This document shows, piece by piece, positions 17,741 through 26,649 of a DNA stretch of 64,000 nt (positions are counted from its first letter, which is position 1; every line of letters begins with the position of its first letter). The notes below the pieces were generated by a model. The model made no database searches. It was not told the origin of the DNA and was given only the letters and a program-made list of their open reading frames with translations. Source of the stretch: Corynebacterium aquilae DSM 44791 (lineage in GTDB: Bacteria > Actinomycetota > Actinomycetes > Mycobacteriales > Mycobacteriaceae); contig NZ_CP009245.1 in NCBI RefSeq assembly GCF_001941445.1, positions 643,992 to 707,991 on the forward strand, read 5' to 3'. A program made the translations under genes and the position numbers.

Positions 17741-19045
17741 CTAGGCGGCAGCCAACGCCACCAATTCGCCGGGGCGCTGCTCCACAACAATCGAGCCAAC
17801 AACCGCCAAACTCACCGGGCCCGACACCGCCCCCCGGTCCACCGGAATCGTGCGCTCCACCTCGCCGGTAGACCAATCAGCCACCGCAATACCCTCACGC
17901 GTCGGATACAACAACTTATCCCCAAAAGCCGCGCCCGTGCCGATAGCGTCCTCAAACACCGCCGTCACCTGCAGCTCAGACGGCTCAAACAAATACAGCC
18001 GCGCCCCATCAAACCACGACATGTGGTGGGGAAGATCCGCAATATATTGATAGCGCACCGGCAACCCATCAACCTCGCCACCATTGGGGGCCGGCTCAAC
18101 CTCCCGATCCGCCACCAACTCGCCATCCTCATCAAAGGAATACAACCGGGGTGCGGGCTCATTCAAATACACCGCCGTGTGGGTTGCGGAAATCGCCACC
18201 ACATGGCCCTGCCCCTTCAAATCGATCTCCACCGTCAACTCCGGCTTCCGGGCATCCTCCGGCACCGCCTTCATCACCCGCACATGAGAGGTTTGCGGAT
18301 CCTCCGGGCACCGCTCAGACACCGCCACATTAGACTGCCGCGCCAACGCCGCAGTGATCTCACAATTCGGATGCGGCTGCATATCCGGCTCCTGCGGGGC
18401 CTCATCAGTGCCATAAGCCATGGTGCGCACCAAATCACTGCGCCACAACTCCACCCACCGCGGTGAAACCGTGCCCACCTGATCATTAGAAATCACAGGC
18501 GCCACCTCATCAGCATTATGCGCCGAACGCGTCGCCTTATACTGCCCAGTCTGCGCCGACAAACTTGTCACCTCACCGCAGCCAGCCGGCCCCCGAAACA
18601 CCGCCTGCACTGCAGAAAAACTCGTCGACACAGAGCACAAACGCACATCCTCGCGCTCATACACCCACTTCGTCTCACCGGTTTCCGGATCCACCCCCAA
18701 CACCCCATGCTCCTGGGGCACAATCAACATCCCATCAACCACCAGCGGCTTCGGAGTAAAAGCATCGCTGACATCCGCAAAAGACCCCACCGGCGCCAAG
18801 CGCGCCGGCACCTGCTCCGGGGAAGTATCCGAAACCTCAAAAGGTTGCGCAGTCGTATGATCTACCCGCCCAACCGGGGCCGAAATCGCAACGCCAGCGA
18901 CCACCACCGCCACGGCCGCAACCAACCCCACCACAGCCAGACGATCCCGCGCCGAATTCCGCAACGTCGCAGCCCGCGGCGCACGACCCCGCCGCGCCCC
19001 CGAGCCCGCCTGCTGCTGGTGCGCATCCTCCCCAGACACACTCAT
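17741..19045 (-). CDS. Rv3212-like membrane-anchored PQQ/beta-propeller-type protein
   Basis: The 434-residue protein has a basic cytoplasmic N-terminus, one membrane segment at about 37-57, and a large outside domain. This domain has repeated WD/PQQ-like strands (VLGVDPETGETKWVYERED, LYSFDEDGELV, GIAVADWSTGEVERTI). The family is conserved next to rhlE in actinobacteria (Rv3212); its role is unknown. The ATG overlaps the rhlE stop by 4 bp (ATGA), so it is coupled to the helicase. Confidence 0.75.
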   Translation of the reverse strand: MSVSGEDAHQQQAGSGARRGRAPRAATLRNSARDRLAVVGLVAAVAVVVAGVAISAPVGRVDHTTAQPFEVSDTSPEQVPARLAPVGSFADVSDAFTPKPLVVDGMLIVPQEHGVLGVDPETGETKWVYEREDVRLCSVSTSFSAVQAVFRGPAGCGEVTSLSAQTGQYKATRSAHNADEVAPVISNDQVGTVSPRWVELWRSDLVRTMAYGTDEAPQEPDMQPHPNCEITAALARQSNVAVSERCPEDPQTSHVRVMKAVPEDARKPELTVEIDLKGQGHVVAISATHTAVYLNEPAPRLYSFDEDGELVADREVEPAPNGGEVDGLPVRYQYIADLPHHMSWFDGARLYLFEPSELQVTAVFEDAIGTGAAFGDKLLYPTREGIAVADWSTGEVERTIPVDRGAVSGPVSLAVVGSIVVEQRPGELVALAAA

Positions 19046-20475
19046 GAGCGGCCCCCACGGCGACCACGGCCACCACGCGGCTGCTCCCGACGCTGCTCCC
19101 GCCGCGGCGCGCCACCCTTAGCGCCACGAGGACGCTTCGGCGCAGTCGCCGCCGCGCCACCAAACACCCGCCGCGCAGGACCCACCCGATCCGAAACCCC
19201 ACCCGGAATATCCAAAGCCTCCAACAACTCCGGCGACGTCGAGAACCACTGCGGAGGCTCCGGCGACTTCAAATCATGCGCCTCATTAATCGACTGCCAC
19301 TTCAACAACTCATCAAAGCCCACCATCGTCACCGCCGTGCCCTCATGGCCAGCGCGACCCGTACGACCAATACGGTGCACATAGGTCGAAGGATCATCCG
19401 GGGTCTGATAATTAATCACGTGCGTGACATCATCAACATCGATGCCGCGGGCAGCCACATCAGTGGCCACCAAAATCTCCACCTCGCCCGAACGGAAGGC
19501 CGACAAAGAACGCTCACGCACCGGCTGCGCCATGTCACCATGAACCGCGCCAACCTTAAAACCGCGCTCCGCTAATTCCTCAGCCACCACCGCAGCCGTC
19601 CGCTTCGTTCGCGTAAAGATAATCGTCCGCCCACGACCCTTCGCCTGCAACACCTTCGCCAACACCGCAGCCTTATCCATCCGGTGCGCCTGGAACACCA
19701 CCTGACGAATCGTCGACTGTGTTGTCGACTCATTCGGGCTTTCCGCCCGAATATGCACCGGCTTATGCAAAAACGTGCGCGCCAAAGTAATCACCGGCCC
19801 CGGCATCGTCGCCGAAAACAGCATCGTTTGATGCTGATGCGTCAACGCCGCCAACAACTTCTCAATCGCCGGCAAAAACCCCAAATCCAGCATCTCGTCC
19901 GCCTCATCGATGACCAACACAGCCACCTCATCGAGACGCAAATGCCCCTGCTCATACAAATCAATCAAACGGCCCGGGGTGCCCACCACCACATCAACAC
20001 CCTGCTGCAACGCCTCCACCTGCGGCTCATACGGCGAGCCACCATAAATAGCGCACACATCAACCGCAATATTCTTCGCGGCCTTCACCAAATCATCCGT
20101 CACCTGCAGGCACAACTCGCGCGTCGGAACCACCACCAACGCCCGCGGCGTGCCATCTAACTCCGCCACATCAGCAGAATCAAACACCCGATCCAGCAAC
20201 GGCACCCCGAAACCATACGTCTTGCCCATGCCGGTACGAGCCTGGCCAATCAAATCCACCCCATCCAAGGCCAACGGCAACGTCAACTGCTGAATCGCAA
20301 AAGTCCGCACGATTCCACGCTCAGCCAAAGCATCAACAATCTCAGCCGCCACCCCCAACTCCGCAAAAGTTGCGGGCAAAGGCGCAGAATCGAAGGGCGC
20401 AGCACTCAACCGCGGATCCCCTCCGTCAGACGCGGAAACGGCAAATGAAGCGTGGTGATTTTGCGTAGTCGACAC
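19042..20475 (-). CDS. rhlE: DEAD-box RNA helicase RhlE
   Basis: The 477-residue ATP-dependent RNA helicase probably acts in ribosome assembly and mRNA turnover. It has the Q motif region (FAIQQLTLPL), Walker A ARTGMGKT (79-86), the DEAD box VIDEADEML, SAT, and the C-terminal HRIGRTGRAG. The tail after about residue 430 is basic and rich in R and G (RREQRREQPRGGRGRRGG), as in RNA-binding RhlE tails. GTG 20475 has a TAGGCT -10 element 8 nt upstream, so it may be leaderless. Confidence 0.93.
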   Translation of the reverse strand: MSTTQNHHASFAVSASDGGDPRLSAAPFDSAPLPATFAELGVAAEIVDALAERGIVRTFAIQQLTLPLALDGVDLIGQARTGMGKTYGFGVPLLDRVFDSADVAELDGTPRALVVVPTRELCLQVTDDLVKAAKNIAVDVCAIYGGSPYEPQVEALQQGVDVVVGTPGRLIDLYEQGHLRLDEVAVLVIDEADEMLDLGFLPAIEKLLAALTHQHQTMLFSATMPGPVITLARTFLHKPVHIRAESPNESTTQSTIRQVVFQAHRMDKAAVLAKVLQAKGRGRTIIFTRTKRTAAVVAEELAERGFKVGAVHGDMAQPVRERSLSAFRSGEVEILVATDVAARGIDVDDVTHVINYQTPDDPSTYVHRIGRTGRAGHEGTAVTMVGFDELLKWQSINEAHDLKSPEPPQWFSTSPELLEALDIPGGVSDRVGPARRVFGGAAATAPKRPRGAKGGAPRREQRREQPRGGRGRRGGRS

Positions 20476-20746
20476 AAGTCATAAGCCTACTAGGTCAAAG
20501 GCCCAAAGCGGGCACCATCACCACACCTCACCCCAGCCCACCCCACCCCCGATATCGGAGTACGACCACCCACCACCCAAAGACACACACCACCAGCAGT
20601 GCGCTAGGGTAAAACAACACACGTGGTGGCGCGCCAGCATCACCAACGACAAGACGCCGGCGCCCGCCCCCACAAACCCCCACACCCCGCCCACCCCACC
20701 GGTGAAACACCGAACAGGTCGGGCAACCAACAGGAGGAACACCACC

Positions 20747-20971
20747 ATGGACATCAAAATCGGTTTCACCGACACTCCCCGCGAACTCAACATCAGCACC
20801 GACAGCGCCCAAGAAGACGTCGCAAACGCCGTCCGCGACGCCGTCAACAACGGGGACAAAGTCATCGAGCTCAGCGACGAACGCGGCCGCCGCTACCTCG
20901 TCCGCACCGAAACCATCGCCTACGTCGAACTCGGCTCCAGCGACAAACGCCCCGTCGGTTTCGTTCAATAA
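20747..20971 (+). CDS. DUF3107 conserved protein (Rv3208A/TB9.4-like)
   Basis: The 74-residue acidic protein begins MDIKIGFTDTPRELNI and ends in GRRYLVRTETIAYVELG. It matches the short actinobacterial DUF3107 family, which has no known function. AGGAGG precedes ATG 20747 with good spacing. Rightward neighbours DUF3152 and TIGR02569 follow in the order known from mycobacteria. Confidence 0.88.
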   Translation: MDIKIGFTDTPRELNISTDSAQEDVANAVRDAVNNGDKVIELSDERGRRYLVRTETIAYVELGSSDKRPVGFVQ

Positions 20972-20983
20972 GCTGTAAAACCC

Positions 20984-21000
20984 CGCTCGCCCCGCGAGCG
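20984..21000 (+). terminator. hairpin after DUF3107 gene
   Basis: CGCTCGC (20984-20990) and GCGAGCG (20994-21000) form a 7-bp stem with a 3-nt loop 12 nt after the stop, without a T-run. Confidence 0.5.
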
Positions 21001-21200
21001 ACCCACCAGCACCCACCCGAAAAAGCCCAGCAAGCTGACGGCTATTGACAGCAAACTCCCACCCAATCCCAGCCGGTCACAGGGCAAAACCCAACCATCG
21101 GGGGTATGGTGCCTAAAGTCTGCGCATAACGCGGCCCAACACACCTAGCCGCGACGCACCCCAAGACAACCCACCAACCACCGCCGACGAGAAAGCACCG

Positions 21201-22082
21201 ATGTCACACAACGACTCCGCCTTCGCGCGCTTCGCCCGCAACTACGGGTGGCGCGCCTACGCCATCCCCGTGCTCGTCGTGCTCACCATCTGGGTCCTGG
21301 TCGACATCGCCCGCAACCCTGACGACACCACCACCACGGCCACCTCCACCGACGCCGGAGTCGAAAAAAGCATCGAGGCCCGCCCCACCCGCAGTGGTGC
21401 CCCCAACCCCGCCGACAGCAAAGGCCTAGCCATGGACGTCGGCGAACTACCCCCCGGCGGCCCCTTCGCGGAAACAGGCACCGACACCTACCACGTCGTC
21501 GGCCGCCCCGGCCCCAAAGTCGGCGTCGGAAGCGAAAAAACCTACACCTACATCGTCGAAGTCGAAGACGGCATGAACACCGCCGACTACGGCGGCGACG
21601 ACGCCGTCGCAGCCATGGTTGACGCCACCCTCTCCGACCCGCGCGGCTGGACCCACGACCCCGCCTTCGCGTTCCAACACATCGACGCCAACAGCGGTCA
21701 GGAACCAGACCTGCGCATCCAGTTGTCCTCCACCGAAACCACCCATAAACACTGCGGCAACGACATCGAGATGGAAACCTCCTGTTTCACCCCCATCGGA
21801 AACCGCGTGCTCGTCAACGAGTCCCGCTGGGTGCGCGGGGCCGTACCCTTCCAAGGCGACCTCGGCGCCTACCGCCAATACCTCATCAACCACGAAGTCG
21901 GCCACGGCATCGGCTACGCCGCCCACCAGCCCTGCGGTGGCAACGGCGAACTCGCGCCGGTGATGATGCAGCAAACCCTCAGCCTCAACAACTCCAAACT
22001 TCACGAGATCGCGGAGGGGCAAACCTACCCAGACAACAACGACACCTGCCGTTACAACCCCTGGCCATACCCCACCCAATAA
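21201..22082 (+). CDS. DUF3152 membrane-anchored metallopeptidase-like protein
   Basis: The 293-residue protein has one N-terminal membrane segment (about 18-36), then an outside domain. It contains NHEVGHGIGYAAHQPCGG near residue 232, an HExxH zinc-peptidase signature with a possible third His ligand. DUF3152 proteins are grouped with zincin-like folds; I know of no proven substrate. The ATG at 21201 follows a GAGAAAG sequence. It is conserved next to DUF3107 and TIGR02569 genes in actinobacteria. Confidence 0.83.
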   Translation: MSHNDSAFARFARNYGWRAYAIPVLVVLTIWVLVDIARNPDDTTTTATSTDAGVEKSIEARPTRSGAPNPADSKGLAMDVGELPPGGPFAETGTDTYHVVGRPGPKVGVGSEKTYTYIVEVEDGMNTADYGGDDAVAAMVDATLSDPRGWTHDPAFAFQHIDANSGQEPDLRIQLSSTETTHKHCGNDIEMETSCFTPIGNRVLVNESRWVRGAVPFQGDLGAYRQYLINHEVGHGIGYAAHQPCGGNGELAPVMMQQTLSLNNSKLHEIAEGQTYPDNNDTCRYNPWPYPTQ

Positions 22083-22094
22083 CCCACCCCACAC

Positions 22095-22125
22095 GCTCCC
22101 GGCCCCACAACCGCCGGGAGCTTTT
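22095..22125 (+). terminator. terminator of the DUF3152 gene
   Basis: GCTCCCGG (22095-22102) pairs with CCGGGAGC (22114-22121) and is followed by TTTT. Confidence 0.8.
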
Positions 22126-22182
22126 CGCATCCCACCCCCAAACCCCACCGTGGCACAGTACCCCGCCAGCCGACACAACGAC

Positions 22183-22188
22183 TACCCT
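22183..22188 (+). promoter_or_regulatory. -10 element of TIGR02569 gene, probably leaderless
   Basis: TACCCT is followed by 8 nt and the ATG at 22197, and there is no ribosome binding site. Confidence 0.4.
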
Positions 22189-22196
22189 AGGCAACC

Positions 22197-23057
22197 ATGA
22201 ACCAGACCGTACCCCAGACAGTCCTCGACGCCTTCCGCATCACCACCGACGCCGACGACGCCCTCGGCAGCACCTGGGACTACGGCATCCGCTACGGATC
22301 CCGCGTCATCGCCACCGTCACCGACACCGTCCGCGCCCGCTACTCCGCCGACATCCGCGACACCATCACCCCCGACGGCATCCGATTCGCCAAACCCATC
22401 ACCTCCACTGACGGGCGCACCCACGTCAACGGGTGGAAATGCACCGACTACACCCCCGGCCCCCGCGCCACCAACATCGACGACCTCGTCACCATCGGGC
22501 TGCGCCTCGACGACGCACTGAGCAACACCGAGCTGCCCAAATTCACCCACGACCGCATCACCGCACCCTGGGACACCGCCGACATCTACCGCGTCGCCGA
22601 CACCGCCGCCTGGTCACACAACCCCTCCGCAGTCCTCGCCCCCGGACTCGACCTCGAATCCGAACCCAGCCCCGCACTGCACTGGGCCCTCACCATGGCC
22701 AAAACCCTCACCGACGCCATGGACGAGGAAGTTCTCTCCCTCAACCCCCAGCCATGCCACGCCGACCTCATCGGCACCACCATCGCCCCAGCCGGACAAC
22801 CCCCAGTGATCACCGATTTCGTCTGCGTGGCCCGCCCCTACGGATACACCAGCATCCTCGCCATCGCCGACGGACTCATCGCCGAAGTCATCGACGACGG
22901 CATCATCGCCCGCCACCACTACATCCCACACTGCAAACAAATGCTGCTGCGGGCCCTGCTCTACCGCGTCTTCGTCCACGCCCTCCACCCGGACGCCACC
23001 GCCGAAATGCGCACCCACATCGAACGAGTCGCACACCTGGTCACCAGCAGCAACTAG
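22197..23057 (+). CDS. TIGR02569-family actinobacterial protein (Rv3205c-like)
   Basis: The 286-residue protein is cytoplasmic by appearance. HADLIGTTI and VITDFVCVARPYGY resemble the nucleotide- and metal-binding parts of aminoglycoside-phosphotransferase/kinase-like folds (HxDL-type catalytic loop, then D near DF). This matches what I recall of family TIGR02569. The substrate is unknown. The next gene, adnA, begins 166 bp downstream. Confidence 0.75.
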   Translation: MNQTVPQTVLDAFRITTDADDALGSTWDYGIRYGSRVIATVTDTVRARYSADIRDTITPDGIRFAKPITSTDGRTHVNGWKCTDYTPGPRATNIDDLVTIGLRLDDALSNTELPKFTHDRITAPWDTADIYRVADTAAWSHNPSAVLAPGLDLESEPSPALHWALTMAKTLTDAMDEEVLSLNPQPCHADLIGTTIAPAGQPPVITDFVCVARPYGYTSILAIADGLIAEVIDDGIIARHHYIPHCKQMLLRALLYRVFVHALHPDATAEMRTHIERVAHLVTSSN

Positions 23058-23223
23058 CCAGCCCCCAGCGCACAATCCACAGCACACCCCCACAGGCGCA
23101 AACCGGTGTGCACACCGGCCGCTAAGGTGAAACCACACCAGCGACAGCGACGACACCCACACCAACCAACCCCACCTCCACGCAGTCGGGGCGGGGAACA
23201 CGAAACGGGGGAGAGGACACCGA

Positions 23224-26200
23224 GTGAGTACAACAACGACCACGGCCACCTCCCAGCAGCTCCACACCCGCACAGACCCCCGCGACACCGGGGTACGCCC
23301 CGAACGCCGACTCCTCTCCGCAGTCCACCCCCGCATCATCGTCGACACATCCCTACCGGAGCCGGACGCACCCCACGCCATCCCCGACAACGCCAGCAAG
23401 CTCATCGGAGCCAGCGGACACTGGCGCGTCACCGGGCCGGCAGGCAGCGGCGTGACCACCCTGCTAGTGGAAGCAGCGCTGGCCCGCATCGACGCCGGAA
23501 TCCACCCCGACCGGGTGGTCATCGTCACCGCATCCAAAGAATCCGCCAACCGCATCCGCCGCCTCCTGGCGACCCGCCTGGCCGCCCGCAACTTCGCGAC
23601 CGCCGGAAAAATGGTCCGCAGCGTCCACGCCTTCGCCTTCGCCATCCTCAACGACTACTCGGCCCACCTGTCGCAACCCGCACCCCGACTGCTCACCGGC
23701 GCCGAACACGACGCCATCATGCGAGAAATGCTGCTCGGACATGCCGAAGACGGCGGCGCCTACTGGCCCGAACACCTCCAGCCCGCGCTGCCACTGGTGG
23801 GATTCGCCCGCTCCTTGAGGGACTTCATCCTGCGCGCCCAAGAACGCGGCATCACCGCAGCCACCCTAAAGAAATGGGGCGCCGACTTCGACCGCGAACT
23901 ATGGACAGCCAGCGGACACTTCCTCGACGAATACCAAGCCATCGCCAACCTATCCGGCCTGCAACAACTCAACGCCTCAGAACTAACCTCCCGGGCGCTC
24001 GCAGCCATCAACGACCCAGACTCGCCAAACTTCCGCCTGGAAACCCTCCAACGCATCGACACCCTCATCGTCGATGACGCCCAACAGCTCGACCCGGTAG
24101 CGGCACAACTCATCCAAGAGTTCCGCCAAGAAATCCCCACCACCATCATCGCCGGAGACCCCCACCAAGCCGTGTTCCGCTTCCGCGGCGCAAACCCCCG
24201 CTTCCTCAGCGAACTTCCAGTCACACCCGACCACGACATCACCCTGGATAAAACCCACCGCAACCCCCACCGTAAAGCCCTGATCACCTGCGAACGGGCC
24301 GCCACCGAACCCGCCATCATCGCCGATATTCTGCGCCGCAGCCACCTCATCGAAGGCAACCAATGGGCCGACCACGTCGTCATCGTTCGCGAAAGCAGCA
24401 ACATCGCCAGCATCAAACGGGCGCTGCTGGCCGCCGGCGTACCCGTCCACCAGGACGCCACCGACCTGGTACTTGCCGAACACCCACTGGTCAACCAACT
24501 ACTCCTGGCCATCACCGCGGCGCTGCGCCCCCTGGAAGTCACAGAAGTCGAAGCCCTCGTCCTCGGGCCGGTCGGCGGAGCCGACCCAGTGACACTACGC
24601 AAACTCATCCGCGGCGTGCGCCAAGCCGAAATGGCCCGCGGAGGCCGCCGCCGCTCCCTGGTCATCCTGCGCGAACTTCTGCACCCGAGCGCCGAGACCA
24701 CCAAAGAAGAACACGACCGCCAGATCGCCGAGATCATCGGCCCCCTCACCGCCGCAGAAAAAGCTATCTTCGAGCACCTTTACGCGGTGATCTCCGCCGC
24801 CAAAACAGCAATCGACGCCGGAGAATCCGTGGAACAGATCCTCTGGGCGGCATGGGAAAAAACCGGGCTGGGCAACAGCCTGTCCGCAGTCGCACTTCGC
24901 GGCGGAGCCCGCGGCTCCCAAGCCGACCACGCGCTAGACGCCATGATGGCGCTTTTTGATATGGCCGGCGATTTCGTGGAACGACGCCCCACCGCCAGCA
25001 TCGCCAGCTTCATCGACACCGTCAACGCCCAACAGCTACCCACCAGCGCCCGCGATCGCCGCACCGCCATGCCCGACGCAGTCAGCATCCTCACCGCCCA
25101 CGGCGTCAGTGGCCAACAATGGCCCCACGTCATCATCGCCGGCGTCCAAGAAGACTCCTGGCCCACCATCGGGGAAACCGGAACCCTTTTCGGGCAAGAA
25201 GAACTCATCGACCTCAACGACGATGGACTCGACCCGCGACTGCACGTGTCCCGCGCCGGGGACAAACTGGCTGAGGAACTGCGCCTGTTCGAGTTGAGCC
25301 TGGCGCGCGCCACCGAAACCATCGTGGTGACGACGGTGAACAGCCCCGAAGAAGCCCAGCTGGTGCCCTCCAGATTCTTAGAGGATTTGGGCGAGGACTA
25401 CCAGCGATACAGTGGGGAAGCGATCATGTCTGGGCATCTTGCGCACCTCATCGGGGGCGAAATCCCTGAGCCCGATAGCGAGAACTCCGGTGCGCTTGCG
25501 TCCACCGAGGAGCCCCCCACCCTAGCTACCCTGGGGCAAGACTCGGATGATGCTAAGCGGCAGCGCCAGGAATTGATTGAGCACACCGAGGGGCTGTTGT
25601 TGCCGTCGCCACTGTTGGCGGTGCCGACGATGGTTGCCGAGCTGCGGCGCTTTGCCAGCGATGACGCGGTGCCCGAGCGGGTGCGAAAACAGGCAGCAAC
25701 CCAGCTTGCCCGCTTGGCGGCGGCCGGTATCCATAGCGCGCACCCGGACTATTGGTGGGGTGCGGTGGAGCCGAGCACCCGCACACCACTGGTGGAGGAC
25801 TCCGCCCCGGTGGTGCTGTCACCATCGGCGGTTGAGTCCCTTACGACCTGCCCCGCCCGCCATGTGATCACGCGCGCCCTTCCAGGGCCATTGGGTGAGA
25901 CCACGAGCATGCACACCGGTACGCTGCTGCACGCGATCGCTGAGGCAGTGTCCAATGGGGTTGATATTCGGGTGTTGCGTGGGCTGGCCCATGACACCTA
26001 CGACACGATGATTTCCGGCCCCCAGTGGGAGCAAGACCGCCTGCACCGTCGACTAGATGGCATCATCGACAACATTGTCGCCTGGGTGAGCCGTCGCGAT
26101 GCGGCAGCCGACGCGGTTGCTACTGAGGTCGACATCACCGTCGATATTGATCTGTCCCAACCCGCAGCCGATGGGCAGCCACCTGCCGAGGATGCGCGGC

Positions 26201-26649
26201 CGACCCGGATTCGGGGGCGGGTTGACCGGCTGGAAACCTATAGTGACGGGTTGCGGATCGTCGATATTAAAACCGGCAATCAGCCGACGACGAAGGAAAA
26301 AGCCGCCACCAACCCCCAGCTTGCGACGTACCAGTATGCCTTTGAGCATGCGGTCGCCGATGGGCACGGTGGTTTTTCGACCGCGCCAAAGGGCCAGGGG
26401 CAGACGGTGGCGGGCGCCCAGCTGGCCTACGTGGCGAAGCCGTCGTCGCGCACGGTGGTCACCGAAAGGGATCAGCCGGCACTCGACGACGACAGCCGCC
26501 AGGTGATCCGCAACCTTTTAGCGGATGCCGCCCGCGCAAGCATTGGCCCCAGCGTTCTTGCGAAAAAAAATCCCACCTGTACGAGCTGCCCGATCCGGAT
26601 TGTGTGCCCGGTGAGTGCGGAAGGAAAAGCGACGACCCATGAACCTTGA
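23224..26649 (+). CDS. adnA: AdnA subunit of the AdnAB helicase-nuclease
   Basis: AdnAB is the mycobacterial-type end-resection machine for double-strand break repair. This 1141-residue subunit has an N-terminal UvrD-like motor and a C-terminal RecB-type nuclease. The nuclease is intact: GRVDRLE, VDIKTGN and QLATYQYA motifs plus Fe-S cysteines (LTTCP and CTSCPIRIVC). The motor is degenerate. Walker A reads GPAGSGVTT (71-79) with Val77 in place of Lys, and motif II is DDAQ rather than DE near residue 283. In the studied M. smegmatis enzyme the AdnB motor is, as I recall, the one that drives translocation. GTG 23224 has GGGGGAGAGGA upstream. It overlaps adnB by 11 bp. Confidence 0.9.
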   Translation: MSTTTTTATSQQLHTRTDPRDTGVRPERRLLSAVHPRIIVDTSLPEPDAPHAIPDNASKLIGASGHWRVTGPAGSGVTTLLVEAALARIDAGIHPDRVVIVTASKESANRIRRLLATRLAARNFATAGKMVRSVHAFAFAILNDYSAHLSQPAPRLLTGAEHDAIMREMLLGHAEDGGAYWPEHLQPALPLVGFARSLRDFILRAQERGITAATLKKWGADFDRELWTASGHFLDEYQAIANLSGLQQLNASELTSRALAAINDPDSPNFRLETLQRIDTLIVDDAQQLDPVAAQLIQEFRQEIPTTIIAGDPHQAVFRFRGANPRFLSELPVTPDHDITLDKTHRNPHRKALITCERAATEPAIIADILRRSHLIEGNQWADHVVIVRESSNIASIKRALLAAGVPVHQDATDLVLAEHPLVNQLLLAITAALRPLEVTEVEALVLGPVGGADPVTLRKLIRGVRQAEMARGGRRRSLVILRELLHPSAETTKEEHDRQIAEIIGPLTAAEKAIFEHLYAVISAAKTAIDAGESVEQILWAAWEKTGLGNSLSAVALRGGARGSQADHALDAMMALFDMAGDFVERRPTASIASFIDTVNAQQLPTSARDRRTAMPDAVSILTAHGVSGQQWPHVIIAGVQEDSWPTIGETGTLFGQEELIDLNDDGLDPRLHVSRAGDKLAEELRLFELSLARATETIVVTTVNSPEEAQLVPSRFLEDLGEDYQRYSGEAIMSGHLAHLIGGEIPEPDSENSGALASTEEPPTLATLGQDSDDAKRQRQELIEHTEGLLLPSPLLAVPTMVAELRRFASDDAVPERVRKQAATQLARLAAAGIHSAHPDYWWGAVEPSTRTPLVEDSAPVVLSPSAVESLTTCPARHVITRALPGPLGETTSMHTGTLLHAIAEAVSNGVDIRVLRGLAHDTYDTMISGPQWEQDRLHRRLDGIIDNIVAWVSRRDAAADAVATEVDITVDIDLSQPAADGQPPAEDARPTRIRGRVDRLETYSDGLRIVDIKTGNQPTTKEKAATNPQLATYQYAFEHAVADGHGGFSTAPKGQGQTVAGAQLAYVAKPSSRTVVTERDQPALDDDSRQVIRNLLADAARASIGPSVLAKKNPTCTSCPIRIVCPVSAEGKATTHEP

